The translations under genes were made by a program, and so were the position numbers. From Ruania alkalisoli (GTDB taxonomy: Bacteria; Actinomycetota; Actinomycetes; Actinomycetales; Beutenbergiaceae), in assembly GCF_014960965.1 (NCBI RefSeq), contig NZ_CP063169.1, positions 3,257,581 through 3,321,580 on the forward strand: a stretch of DNA of 64,000 nt. Direction: 5' to 3'. The notes under the pieces were generated by a model. It did not search any database and was not told where the DNA came from. It worked only from the letters and a program-made list of their open reading frames with translations. Shown piece by piece: positions 55,317 to 62,708 of the stretch. How positions within the stretch are numbered: the stretch's first letter is position 1; each line of letters starts with the position of its first letter.

Positions 55317-56078
55317 TCACCGGCCCATCCGCCGCTCCCGGCCGGCATAGGCACGCAGCGCACGCAGGAAGTCGACCCGTCGGAAGTCCGGCCAGAACGC
55401 CTCGCAGAAGTAGAACTCGCTCTGCTCGCTCTGCCACAGCAGGAAGCCACCGAGGCGTTGCTCGCCGGAGGTGCGGATCACCAGATCCGGATCCGGCTGA
55501 CCCTTGGTGTAGAGATGCCCCGCGATCGCCTCCGGAGTGATCACCTCGTCCAGGTCGTCCAACCCGCGACCGGAGTCCTGCAACTCGGTGATCAAGGAGC
55601 GCACGGCCCCCGCGATCTCGTCCCGCCCGCCATAGCCGACGGCGATGTTGACATGCAGCCCGGCCACATCGCTGGTCAGCGACTCGGCCGCCCGCAACCG
55701 CTGCGCGATCTCCTCGGGCAGCAGATCCAGCTCTCCGACGAGCTGCAGGCGCCACCTGCGCGCGGCCGCGAGCCCCGCCACCGTGCTCGCGATGATCTCG
55801 AGCAGATCGGTGACCTCACGAGTGTCGCGGTGCAGGTTCTTGGTGGAGAGCATCCACAGCGTGACGACCGGGATCTCGACGTCCTCGCACCACCGGAGCA
55901 GGTCGGCGATCCGGTCCGCCCCGGCCTGGTGGCCCTGCGCCGGCTCGAGTCCGGCCGAGCGTGCCCACCGGCGGTTGCCGTCGAGCATCACACCGACGTG
56001 GTGCGGCAACCGGGCGCCGTCGAGGGAGCGCGTGAGCCGCCGCTCGTACAGCCCGTACAGAAATGCGGGTGGACGCAT
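55317..56078 (-). CDS. Z-isoprenyl diphosphate synthase (UppS family)
   Basis: A 253-aa cis-prenyltransferase that makes polyprenyl diphosphate carriers for cell wall synthesis. The catalytic Asp is at about 33 in VMLDGNRRWARSAGL. VVTLWMLSTKNLHRD, LHVNIAVGYGGRDEIAGAVR and DLVIRTSGEQRLGGFLLWQSEQSEFYFCEAFWPDFRRVDFLRALRAY are the family signatures (R-T-S-G-E-x-R-x-S/G-x-F-x-x-W-Q). Actinobacteria have two such enzymes, one short-chain (Z-FPP) and one decaprenyl; which this is cannot be told. It is a single gene, divergent from trhA. Confidence 0.95.
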   Translation of the reverse strand: MRPPAFLYGLYERRLTRSLDGARLPHHVGVMLDGNRRWARSAGLEPAQGHQAGADRIADLLRWCEDVEIPVVTLWMLSTKNLHRDTREVTDLLEIIASTVAGLAAARRWRLQLVGELDLLPEEIAQRLRAAESLTSDVAGLHVNIAVGYGGRDEIAGAVRSLITELQDSGRGLDDLDEVITPEAIAGHLYTKGQPDPDLVIRTSGEQRLGGFLLWQSEQSEFYFCEAFWPDFRRVDFLRALRAYAGRERRMGR

Positions 56079-56194
56079 CGTGTGGTGACCTCCTTCGCGT
56101 CACAGCATGGCGGGTCCATCCGCACCGGCCAACTCTCACGTGTGCGTCCACACCGTACCTTCACAGGATCGCTCGCATACCTACGCTTACGTAA

Positions 56195-56210
56195 CCTACG
56201 ATGGCGTAGG
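56195..56210. promoter_or_regulatory. Candidate operator upstream of trhA
   Basis: CCTACG-ATGG-CGTAGG has perfect 6-bp arms about 45 bp before the trhA start. A direct copy of CCTACG lies 15 bp to the left (56180-56185), in TACCTACGCTTACGTAACCTACG. The arrangement suggests cooperative binding of one factor. Confidence 0.5.
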
Positions 56211-56254
56211 AAGCGCATCCGGTCCGGAGGCGACCCCTCACACCAGGAGCACCC

Positions 56255-56938
56255 ATGGCACCTCACCGCACGGCTCCGGCCGAGGCCCCTGCCCAGGAGA
56301 CAGCGGTCAGCAAACCTCGCCTGCGGGGGTGGATCCACGCGGTCATGACGCCCGTCGCCTTGATCGTCGGCCTCGTCCTGGTGATCGGCTCCGAGACCAC
56401 GACGGCGGCCCTCACCACCGCCGTCTTCGCCCTGACCACGGTGGTGCTGTTCGGCACGAGCGCCGTCTACCACCGGGGCACGTGGTCGCCGGCGGTGCAC
56501 GCCGTCCTGCGGCGGATGGATCACTCGAACATCTTCTTGGTGATCGCGGGCACGTATACGCCGCTGGCAGCACTGTTGCTGCCGGAGGCCACGGCGCGCA
56601 TCCTGCTGATCGTGGTCTGGGCCGGTGCGCTGGCCGGGCTCCTCGCCCGCGTGTTCTGGATGAACGCCCCGCGCTGGTTCTACGTGCCCGTCTACATCGC
56701 CCTCGGCTGGGTGGCGATCTGGTTCCTGCCGCAGTTCTGGACCGGAGGCAGTCCCGCGATCGCCAGCCTGGTGATCGCAGGCGGCCTCGGCTACACCCTC
56801 GGAGCTCTCGCCTACGGTCTCAAGCGCCCCAACCCGAACCCCGAGTGGTTCGGCTTCCACGAGATCTTCCACGCCGGCACGGTGGTGGGGTACGGCTGCC
56901 ACGCGGCGGCCATCGCGTTGGCCGTATTCGCGCTCTGA
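56255..56938 (+). CDS. trhA: TrhA/hemolysin III family membrane protein
   Basis: A 227-aa seven-helix membrane protein of the PAQR/hemolysin III family. The conserved Ser/His sites are seen: LFGTSAVYHRGTWSPAVHAVLRRMDHSNIFLVIAGTYTP and, near the end, WFGFHEIFHAGTVVGYGCHAAAI with the metal-binding histidines. It is named TrhA in Bacillus for membrane fluidity homeostasis. ATG 56255 follows a short leader with the operator-like dyad. A long hairpin follows the stop. Confidence 0.93.
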   Translation: MAPHRTAPAEAPAQETAVSKPRLRGWIHAVMTPVALIVGLVLVIGSETTTAALTTAVFALTTVVLFGTSAVYHRGTWSPAVHAVLRRMDHSNIFLVIAGTYTPLAALLLPEATARILLIVVWAGALAGLLARVFWMNAPRWFYVPVYIALGWVAIWFLPQFWTGGSPAIASLVIAGGLGYTLGALAYGLKRPNPNPEWFGFHEIFHAGTVVGYGCHAAAIALAVFAL

Positions 56939-56951
56939 CTCTGCCCGCATC

Positions 56952-57005
56952 GACACGGATGCGTGGAGCCGCGCATCATGGTGCACGCCTCCACGCATCC
57001 GTGTC
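56952..57005. terminator. Long palindrome downstream of trhA
   Basis: GACACGGATGCGTGGAG (56952-56968) pairs perfectly over 17 bp with 56989-57005 around a 20-nt loop that itself has weak symmetry. It starts 13 bp past the trhA stop and is a likely terminator or RNA-stabilising stem. It lacks a T-run. The 54-bp palindrome could also be a dispersed repeat. Confidence 0.7.
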
Positions 57006-57087
57006 AGGTGCGTCACAGGGTGGGCACCCGCGGCCCGCAGATCCGCGGGCCGCTAGGGTGGGGCCATTCGCGAACGAGAGGACCGCC

Positions 57088-58047
57088 ATGGCTCACGACT
57101 TCGACGCACCCGTCGGTGACCTTCTCCGCGTGGATGAGGGCTTCGACCTGCGAACTTTCGACCGCCGGAGTACCCCGGGCTGGGAGCACGGGAAGAAGGC
57201 CGCCGAAGAAGCACTCGCCGAGCGCGGTGAGCGCTTGTCCGAGCTGCAGGAGCGGCTGTTCGCAGAAGGTCGAGGCGGCGGTACCCGGTCGGTGCTGCTC
57301 GTACTGCAGGGCCTGGACACGGCCGGCAAGGGCGGCATCGTCCGGCACGCGATCGGCATGGTCGACCCGCAGGGCGTGGATCTGGCCTCCTTCGGTGTGC
57401 CCACCGCGGAGGAGCAGAAGCACCACCATCTGTGGCGGGTGCGCCGCGCCCTGCCCCGCCCGGGTCAGATCGGCGTCTTCGATCGCTCGCACTACGAGCA
57501 GGTGCTCGTGGTGAAGGTGGAGGAGCTCGAACCGCTGGAGCTGCAGGACAAGCGGTACGAGGAGCTGGTGCGCTTCGACCGCAAGACGGTCGAGTCCGAC
57601 ACGATCGTCATCAAGGTTGCACTCATGGTCTCCCACGAGGAGCAGGGCGAACGTCTGATGGAGCGGCTCGACCGGCCGGACAAGCACTGGAAGTACAACG
57701 AAGCCGACCTGACGACGCGAGACAAGTGGTACGACTACCAGGCCGCGTACCAGGAGATGTTCGACCGCACCTCCATCGACGAGGCGCCCTGGCACATCGT
57801 CCCGGCCGACCGCAAGTGGTATGCGCGACTGGCGGTCACCGAACTACTGCTCGAGGCACTGGAATCGATGGACCTCACCTGGCCCGAGGCCGATTTCGAC
57901 ATCACGGCTCAGCGCGAACTGCTAGCCGAGACCATCCGCGCTGACGGCGAGGACACCGGCAAGGACAGCGAGAAGTCCGGGAAGAAGAAGGACTCGACGA
58001 AGTCCGGCAAGAAGAAGTCCGGCAAGAAGAAGTCGAAGAAGAAGTAG
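57088..58047 (+). CDS. ppk2: Polyphosphate kinase 2 family protein
   Basis: A 319-aa PPK2 that moves phosphate between polyphosphate and nucleotides. Walker A QGLDTAGKGGIVRHAIGMVDPQGVDLASFGVPT (about 74-106), Walker B IGVFDRSHYEQVLVVKVEEL and the lid region LDRPDKHWKYNEADL are diagnostic; HHHLWRVRRALP is the conserved substrate loop. The C-terminus adds about 25 residues of Lys/Ser repeats (KKKDSTKSGKKKSGKKKSKKK), unusual for PPK2. ATG 57088 follows GAGAGGACC. It converges with the nitrilase gene. The substrate (AMP or ADP) is not fixed by sequence. Confidence 0.95.
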   Translation: MAHDFDAPVGDLLRVDEGFDLRTFDRRSTPGWEHGKKAAEEALAERGERLSELQERLFAEGRGGGTRSVLLVLQGLDTAGKGGIVRHAIGMVDPQGVDLASFGVPTAEEQKHHHLWRVRRALPRPGQIGVFDRSHYEQVLVVKVEELEPLELQDKRYEELVRFDRKTVESDTIVIKVALMVSHEEQGERLMERLDRPDKHWKYNEADLTTRDKWYDYQAAYQEMFDRTSIDEAPWHIVPADRKWYARLAVTELLLEALESMDLTWPEADFDITAQRELLAETIRADGEDTGKDSEKSGKKKDSTKSGKKKSGKKKSKKK

Positions 58048-58121
58048 CCGCCGCTGGTCAGGCCGACCCGGGCATCCGGATCATGGGCGAGCGGACACCA
58101 CGACCCGCCCGCACCGTTGGC

Positions 58122-58919
58122 TCACGCGCGAGGAACGACTGCGTACTTGCGGTGTGCGAGACTCGGTACCTGGTCGCGGACGCGGGCGAGGAGTTCGGGG
58201 TCGAGATCGGCGACGATCACGCCGTCGGGCGCGCTCTCGTCACCGGCCCGGGCGATCGGGCGGCCCACCGGGTCCACCACCTGGCTGTGGCCGCTGCGAC
58301 CACGACCGTCCTGGCTCGCGAGGAGCACATAGGCCGTGTTCTCGATCGCACGGGCACGCACCAGCACCTCCAGCTGGTCCGCCTTGCCCGGGCCGTCCGC
58401 CCAGGCCGCCCCGACGGCGAACACCTGCGCTCCGGCGTCGGCGAGCAGTCGGAAGGACTCGGGGAACCGCAGGTCGTAGCAGGTGGCGATTCCGACGCTC
58501 ATGCCATCGACCTCGACCACGGCAGCCTGGCCGGGAGCGCCAGGGTCGAGCACCTCGGACTCCCTCACGCCAAACGCATCGAAAAGGTGCACCTTCTCGT
58601 ACCGGCCGGACACTGCGCCGTCGGGGCCGTACACGAGGGTGACGTTCACACACCGCCCCTCCTGCGACGAAGGTTCCAACGCGCCGACGATCACCGTCAC
58701 GTGCCGCTCGGCCGCCACCTGCGAGATCGCCTCGTGGAACTCTCCTCCGGGGTCCTCGCCGAGATCTGCCCTCAGGCGCCGAGACCATCCGGAGGTGTAC
58801 TCGGGCAGCACGATCAAGCGCGCCCCGGCCTCGGCCGCCGCCCGCACCCGCGCGAGCGCCGCCCGGGTGTTCTGGCCGCGATCGTCATCGGCGCTCAGCT
58901 GCACGACGGCAACCCTCAT
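58122..58919 (-). CDS. Carbon-nitrogen hydrolase (nitrilase superfamily)
   Basis: A 265-aa amidase. The catalytic triad is visible: Glu40 in RLIVLPEYTSG, Lys109 in RYEKVHLFD and Cys147 in GIATCYDLRFPE. The layout resembles omega-amidase and YafV-type deaminated-glutathione amidases, which repair mis-transaminated thiols. It is the third gene of the mca operon, overlapping the small membrane protein gene by 4 bp. Sharing an operon with a mycothiol enzyme makes a role in thiol metabolism plausible; that link is inference. Confidence 0.93.
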   Translation of the reverse strand: MRVAVVQLSADDDRGQNTRAALARVRAAAEAGARLIVLPEYTSGWSRRLRADLGEDPGGEFHEAISQVAAERHVTVIVGALEPSSQEGRCVNVTLVYGPDGAVSGRYEKVHLFDAFGVRESEVLDPGAPGQAAVVEVDGMSVGIATCYDLRFPESFRLLADAGAQVFAVGAAWADGPGKADQLEVLVRARAIENTAYVLLASQDGRGRSGHSQVVDPVGRPIARAGDESAPDGVIVADLDPELLARVRDQVPSLAHRKYAVVPRA

Positions 58920-59182
58920 GGGGTTCCACCCTCCCGGGGAGGCTCATCCGGGGAGGAGGGGGCGCCGTCGATGGGCTCCTCTCCTTCTTGGGGATCTTCC
59001 TGCGCCTGCCGGTCGGCTTCGGCCTGCTCGGCGGCACGCGCCTGGATCCGCCGCATGTGCACGGTGAACGAGCGGGCGATCAGGATGATCACGAGGGCGA
59101 GGGCGAGCAGCGCCCAGAAGGCCCCGACGCCGGGGCTCACCAGGGTGGGATCGACCCCCTCGGCCAGCGGTACGCCGGTCAT
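58916..59182 (-). CDS. Small single-pass membrane protein in the mca operon
   Basis: An 88-aa protein. A short N-terminal outside part ([18 protein letters not shown]) leads to one helix ([21 protein letters not shown], about 19-39). A cytoplasmic tail then turns basic ([11 protein letters not shown]) and finally acidic and Pro/Glu-rich. It overlaps mca and the nitrilase gene by 4 bp each, so it is strictly co-translated with them. Similar small membrane proteins sit beside mca in actinobacteria. Function unknown. Confidence 0.85.
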   Translation of the reverse strand: MTGVPLAEGVDPTLVSPGVGAFWALLALALVIILIARSFTVHMRRIQARAAEQAEADRQAQEDPQEGEEPIDGAPSSPDEPPREGGTP

Positions 59183-60081
59183 GGGCGCAACCCCGCGAAG
59201 AGGTCGTCCTCGGGCGTGGAGGTCGGCACCCGCGAGTGCACCAGCTCGTACTCTTCGATCGGCCACACCTCCCGCTCCAGATCACGGGGGACGGCGAAGA
59301 AGAACCCGTCCGGATCGATCTGGGTGGCGTGCGCGAGCAACGCACGGTCACGGCGATCGAAATAGTCGGCGCAGTGGATACGGGTGGTGACCTTCTCAGC
59401 ACGATCGTCGCGGTCCCAGCGATCCATCCACTCGGCGAACGGCGACTCCAGGCCCTGCTCGACCATGGCCTCGTGCACCGCGTGAATCCTCGCCCGCGAG
59501 AAACCGTGGTCGTAGTACAGCTTGGAGACCTCCCACGGCTGGCCCGCCTGCGGGAACCTCTCCGGGTCGGCGGCAGCGTCGAAGGCTGCCATCGACACCC
59601 TGTGGGTCATGATGTGGTCCGGATGCGGGTAGCCGCCGTTCTCGTTGTACGTGGTCATCACGTGCGGGCGGAACTCGCGCACCACGCGCACGAGCGCCTC
59701 GGCCGCTTCGTCCACCGGCACCAGCGCGAAGGCATCCTCCGGGAGTGGGGGCAACGGATCGCCCTCCGGCAGCCCGGAGTCGACGAACCCGAGCCATAGC
59801 TGGCGGACGCCCAGCGCCTGCGCGGCTGCGGCCATCTCCCGGCGCCGGTAGCCGGTCATGTCCCGCTGCACCTCGGGGTCGTCCTGCAGGCGGGGGTTGA
59901 GGATGTCGCCCCGCTCGCCACCGGTGCAGGTGACCACGAGCACCTCGACGCCCTCGTGGGCATAGCGAGCCATCGTGGCGGCGCCCTTGCTCGACTCGTC
60001 GTCCGGATGAGCGTGGACGGCCATCAGCCGCAAGTTCTCGCCAGACACAGCTGGATCCTCCGGGGGAGAGATGATGGACAA
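59179..60081 (-). CDS. mca: Mycothiol S-conjugate amidase
   Basis: A 300-aa zinc amidase that cleaves mycothiol conjugates, releasing a mercapturic acid for export during detoxification. Metal-binding motifs are [10 protein letters not shown] (about 21-30) and [11 protein letters not shown] (about 153-163). GERGDILNP and the Mca-type C-terminus ([48 protein letters not shown]) distinguish it from MshB, which lacks that ending. It is the first gene of a three-gene operon. It is divergent from the DUF4307 gene, with promoters in the 57-bp gap. Confidence 0.96.
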   Translation of the reverse strand: MSIISPPEDPAVSGENLRLMAVHAHPDDESSKGAATMARYAHEGVEVLVVTCTGGERGDILNPRLQDDPEVQRDMTGYRRREMAAAAQALGVRQLWLGFVDSGLPEGDPLPPLPEDAFALVPVDEAAEALVRVVREFRPHVMTTYNENGGYPHPDHIMTHRVSMAAFDAAADPERFPQAGQPWEVSKLYYDHGFSRARIHAVHEAMVEQGLESPFAEWMDRWDRDDRAEKVTTRIHCADYFDRRDRALLAHATQIDPDGFFFAVPRDLEREVWPIEEYELVHSRVPTSTPEDDLFAGLRP

Positions 60082-60138
60082 TGGTCACATCTCGCCGCGA
60101 CGGCGAGACGTGATGACCTCTAGTCTAAGGACGAACGC

Positions 60139-60612
60139 GTGCCGCCAGCACCGCCCCGGCCCGAAGCCGATGCGCGCCCTGGTCACGACCGCGACCGATC
60201 TGCCGCGGCCGACACGGCGGACCTGATGGCCCAGCGATACGGGCAGCGTCCGGGCGATGCCGCACGCCGGCGTCGCTGGACCTGGGTGCTAGCCGCGATC
60301 TGCGCAGTCCTGGGCCTGGCCGCGTTGGCCATGGTGTCGGTCCAGTTCTTCGAACCGACTGTCACCTCACAGGACGTCGGATTCGAGGTCGTCGACGCCC
60401 AGACGGTCCGGGTGACCTTCGACGTCTCCCGCCCGGTCGGCCGCGAGGCCCAGTGCACGCTGGAGGCCCTGCACACCGGATTCGGGCAGGTGGGACTCCT
60501 CGAAGTTCCGGTACCGGCCAGCACCGAACACACGACCAGGATGAGCGCGGAGATCGCGACCACCGAGCTGGCGACCACAGGCATCGTGCGGGAGTGCCGG
60601 CTCCTCGACTGA
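60139..60612 (+). CDS. DUF4307 membrane protein
   Basis: A 157-aa protein with a disordered N-terminus (about 45 residues), one helix (TWVLAAICAVLGLAALAMVSV, about 48-68) and an extracytoplasmic beta domain (VTSQDVGFEVVDAQTVRVTFDVSRPVGREAQCTLEALHTGFGQVGLLEVPVP). This is the DUF4307 pattern, and DUF4307 genes typically sit next to mca in actinobacteria. Function unknown. GTG 60139 follows AAGGA and a TAGTCT that may be its -10. Confidence 0.9.
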   Translation: MPPAPPRPEADARPGHDRDRSAAADTADLMAQRYGQRPGDAARRRRWTWVLAAICAVLGLAALAMVSVQFFEPTVTSQDVGFEVVDAQTVRVTFDVSRPVGREAQCTLEALHTGFGQVGLLEVPVPASTEHTTRMSAEIATTELATTGIVRECRLLD

Positions 60613-60814
60613 GCCGCTTCGACGGTTCACACCCAGCAGCGACTCACCGCGCCCGGAATCGCACGTTCTGGCCCGAACGCGCTATCATTACTGTTTCCCG
60701 CCGCCCCGGTGCGGCCGCACATAGGCTAGCCAGCCCGGGGGCCGGAACTCCCGCACACCCACATCGCGGTGTGATGCGGTCGAGCACCGGCCAACGCAGA
60801 TTGAAGGAGGAACC

Positions 60815-61294
60815 GTGTCCGAGACCACATGGCTGACCAAGGACGCATTCGAACGTCTTCAGGCGGAGTACGACCACCTCATCAGTGTCGGCCGGGCCGA
60901 GATCGCAGACCGCATCGAGGCCGCGCGCGACGAGGGGGACCTGAAGGAGAACGGGGGCTACCACGCCGCTCGCGAGGAGCAGGCCAAGCAGGAGGCGCGC
61001 ATCCGTCAGCTCGACGACCTGCTGCGCAACGCCGAGGTCGGCGAGGCACCTGCCGATGATGGCGTGGTCGAACCCGGCATGGTGGTCACGGCGAAGGTTG
61101 CCGGCGACGAGATGGTCTTCCTGCTCGGTTCCCGCGAGGTAGCCGGGGACACCGATCTGGACGTGTACTCCTCCGGCTCCCCGCTCGGATCGGCGATCCT
61201 CGGCAAGAAGGTCGGGGAGAAGGCCTCCTACGAGGCACCCAACGGCAAGACCATCGCCGTGGAGATCGTGAAGGCGAAGCCCTTCTCCGGCTGA
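60815..61294 (+). CDS. greA: Transcription elongation factor GreA
   Basis: GreA rescues backtracked RNA polymerase by stimulating transcript cleavage. The 159-aa protein has the N-terminal coiled-coil (LQAEYDHLISVGRAEIADRIEAARDEGDLKENGGYHAAREEQ) with the acidic tip residues DEGDLKEN-Y, and the FKBP-like C-terminal domain (VFLLGSREVAGDTDLDVYSSGSPLGSAILGKKVGEKASYEAPNGK). GTG 60815 is preceded by GGAGGAACC. A hairpin follows. Confidence 0.97.
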   Translation: MSETTWLTKDAFERLQAEYDHLISVGRAEIADRIEAARDEGDLKENGGYHAAREEQAKQEARIRQLDDLLRNAEVGEAPADDGVVEPGMVVTAKVAGDEMVFLLGSREVAGDTDLDVYSSGSPLGSAILGKKVGEKASYEAPNGKTIAVEIVKAKPFSG

Positions 61295-61311
61295 CGCCCC
61301 CGACTCCCCTG

Positions 61312-61344
61312 GTGCCCGTCCGATCGCTGAGATCGGGCGGGCAC
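61312..61344. terminator. Terminator between greA and the AI-2E transporter gene
   Basis: Arms 61312-61325 and 61331-61344 pair over 14 bp with one G-T wobble around a 5-nt GCTGA loop, 17 bp past the greA stop and facing the convergent gene. Confidence 0.7.
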
Positions 61345-61413
61345 TGTCGTTCCCGGTAGCGCCAGGACGGCGGAGCTCAGCCTCGCGGGAACTGCGCCAT
61401 CGCAGCACCCACC

Positions 61414-62592
61414 TCAGCTATCCGGCGCGCTCTGCGTGCCGGGATCCTGGACCTCAGCGTTGCGGCGCGGCTTGCGGCGCCGCCGTGGTTCGAGCGGTGC
61501 CGGTTCGGGCCGCCCCGCGAGGAAGCTGACGACAGTGTTGCTGACCGCGATGACCGGAACGGCAAAGAGCGCACCGACCACTCCCCCGATGATGGTGCCG
61601 GTGGCCACCCCGAGCAGCACAGCAACGGGATGCAGCTTGAGGGCGCGGCTCATGAGGATCGGCTGCAGCAGGTGAGACTCTGCCTGCTGCACGAGCAGCA
61701 CCACACCGAGCATCGCCAGCGCGATCCACGGCCCTTGGTCGACCATGGCCACCGCGACGGCGATCGATCCGGTCACGATCGCACCGACGATCGGGATGAA
61801 TGACCCGACGAACACCAGCACCCCGAGCGGTAGCGCGAGCGGGACACCGAGGATCCACGCGCCGAGCCCGATACCGACGCCGTCGATGAAGGCGACCAGG
61901 AGCTGAGTGCGGGCGTAGACACTGAGGCTCACCCAGCCCCTCTGGCCCGCACCATCGACACGCTCCCGCGTGGAGCGCGGGAACAACAGCACCACCCAGT
62001 TCCAGACGAGGCGACCTTCCTTGAGGAAGAAGAAGAGGCAGAAGATCGCGATCAGAGCACCGGCCACGACGTGCCCGACCGAGGTGCCCACCGAGAGCGC
62101 ACCGCTGAAGATCTGCTGAGCGTTCGCCTCGAGCTGGCCCTGGATCTGTGCGATGTAGCTGTCCAGTTCCTCGGTGGACAGCTGCAACGGACCGGTGTTC
62201 AGCCATCCCAAGAACTCCTGGATCCCCTCCCAGGCAGTGTCCGCGAGGTCCCGGATGCCGGAAGCGATCGAGGCACCCGCCAGAGTCAGCAGGCCACCGA
62301 GCACGAGGATCGTCGCCAGGAGGGTGCCGACCGTCGCAAGCGTGCGCGGGATCCCGCGTCGATCGAGCCAGTTGACCAGAGGCGAGAGCAGTGAGGAGAC
62401 GAGGACGGCCACCAGCACCGGGACGACGACCGTCTTGATCTGCGCCAGGGCGATGACAGCCACCGCGATCGCGAGAACGATGATGACGAATCGCCAGGAC
62501 CACGCCGCAGCTGCCCGGATTGGGCGAGTCACGGGGGACGTCGGGTCAGCGTCCGGATGGGCCTGGGGCTGAGGCTCGTGAGTGTGCGACAT
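61414..62592 (-). CDS. AI-2E family transporter (PerM-like)
   Basis: A 392-aa membrane protein of the AI-2E/UPF0118 exporter family. About eight helices are seen: after a charged N-terminus come VVVPVLVAVLVSSLLSPLVNWLDRRGIPR, a long extracytoplasmic helical stretch, then GIGLGAWILGVPLALPLGVLVFVGSFIPIVGAIVTG and QQAESHLLQPILMSRALKLHPVAVLLGVATGTIIGGVVGALFAVPV, the family signature. A basic tail (RRRRKPRRN) closes it. Relatives act in autoinducer-2 release or Na+/H+ antiport; the role here is open. Confidence 0.92.
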   Translation of the reverse strand: MSHTHEPQPQAHPDADPTSPVTRPIRAAAAWSWRFVIIVLAIAVAVIALAQIKTVVVPVLVAVLVSSLLSPLVNWLDRRGIPRTLATVGTLLATILVLGGLLTLAGASIASGIRDLADTAWEGIQEFLGWLNTGPLQLSTEELDSYIAQIQGQLEANAQQIFSGALSVGTSVGHVVAGALIAIFCLFFFLKEGRLVWNWVVLLFPRSTRERVDGAGQRGWVSLSVYARTQLLVAFIDGVGIGLGAWILGVPLALPLGVLVFVGSFIPIVGAIVTGSIAVAVAMVDQGPWIALAMLGVVLLVQQAESHLLQPILMSRALKLHPVAVLLGVATGTIIGGVVGALFAVPVIAVSNTVVSFLAGRPEPAPLEPRRRRKPRRNAEVQDPGTQSAPDS

Positions 62593-62708
62593 GTGCGCTG
62601 CTATCCCCTCCTCGGCGATGCCGTCAGGGTACCTCGCGCACTACGGGTCGCACGGGCAACCCGCGTGCCGATCCGGCACTCTCGCCATGGCGCTCCCCTG
62701 GCGGGGGG

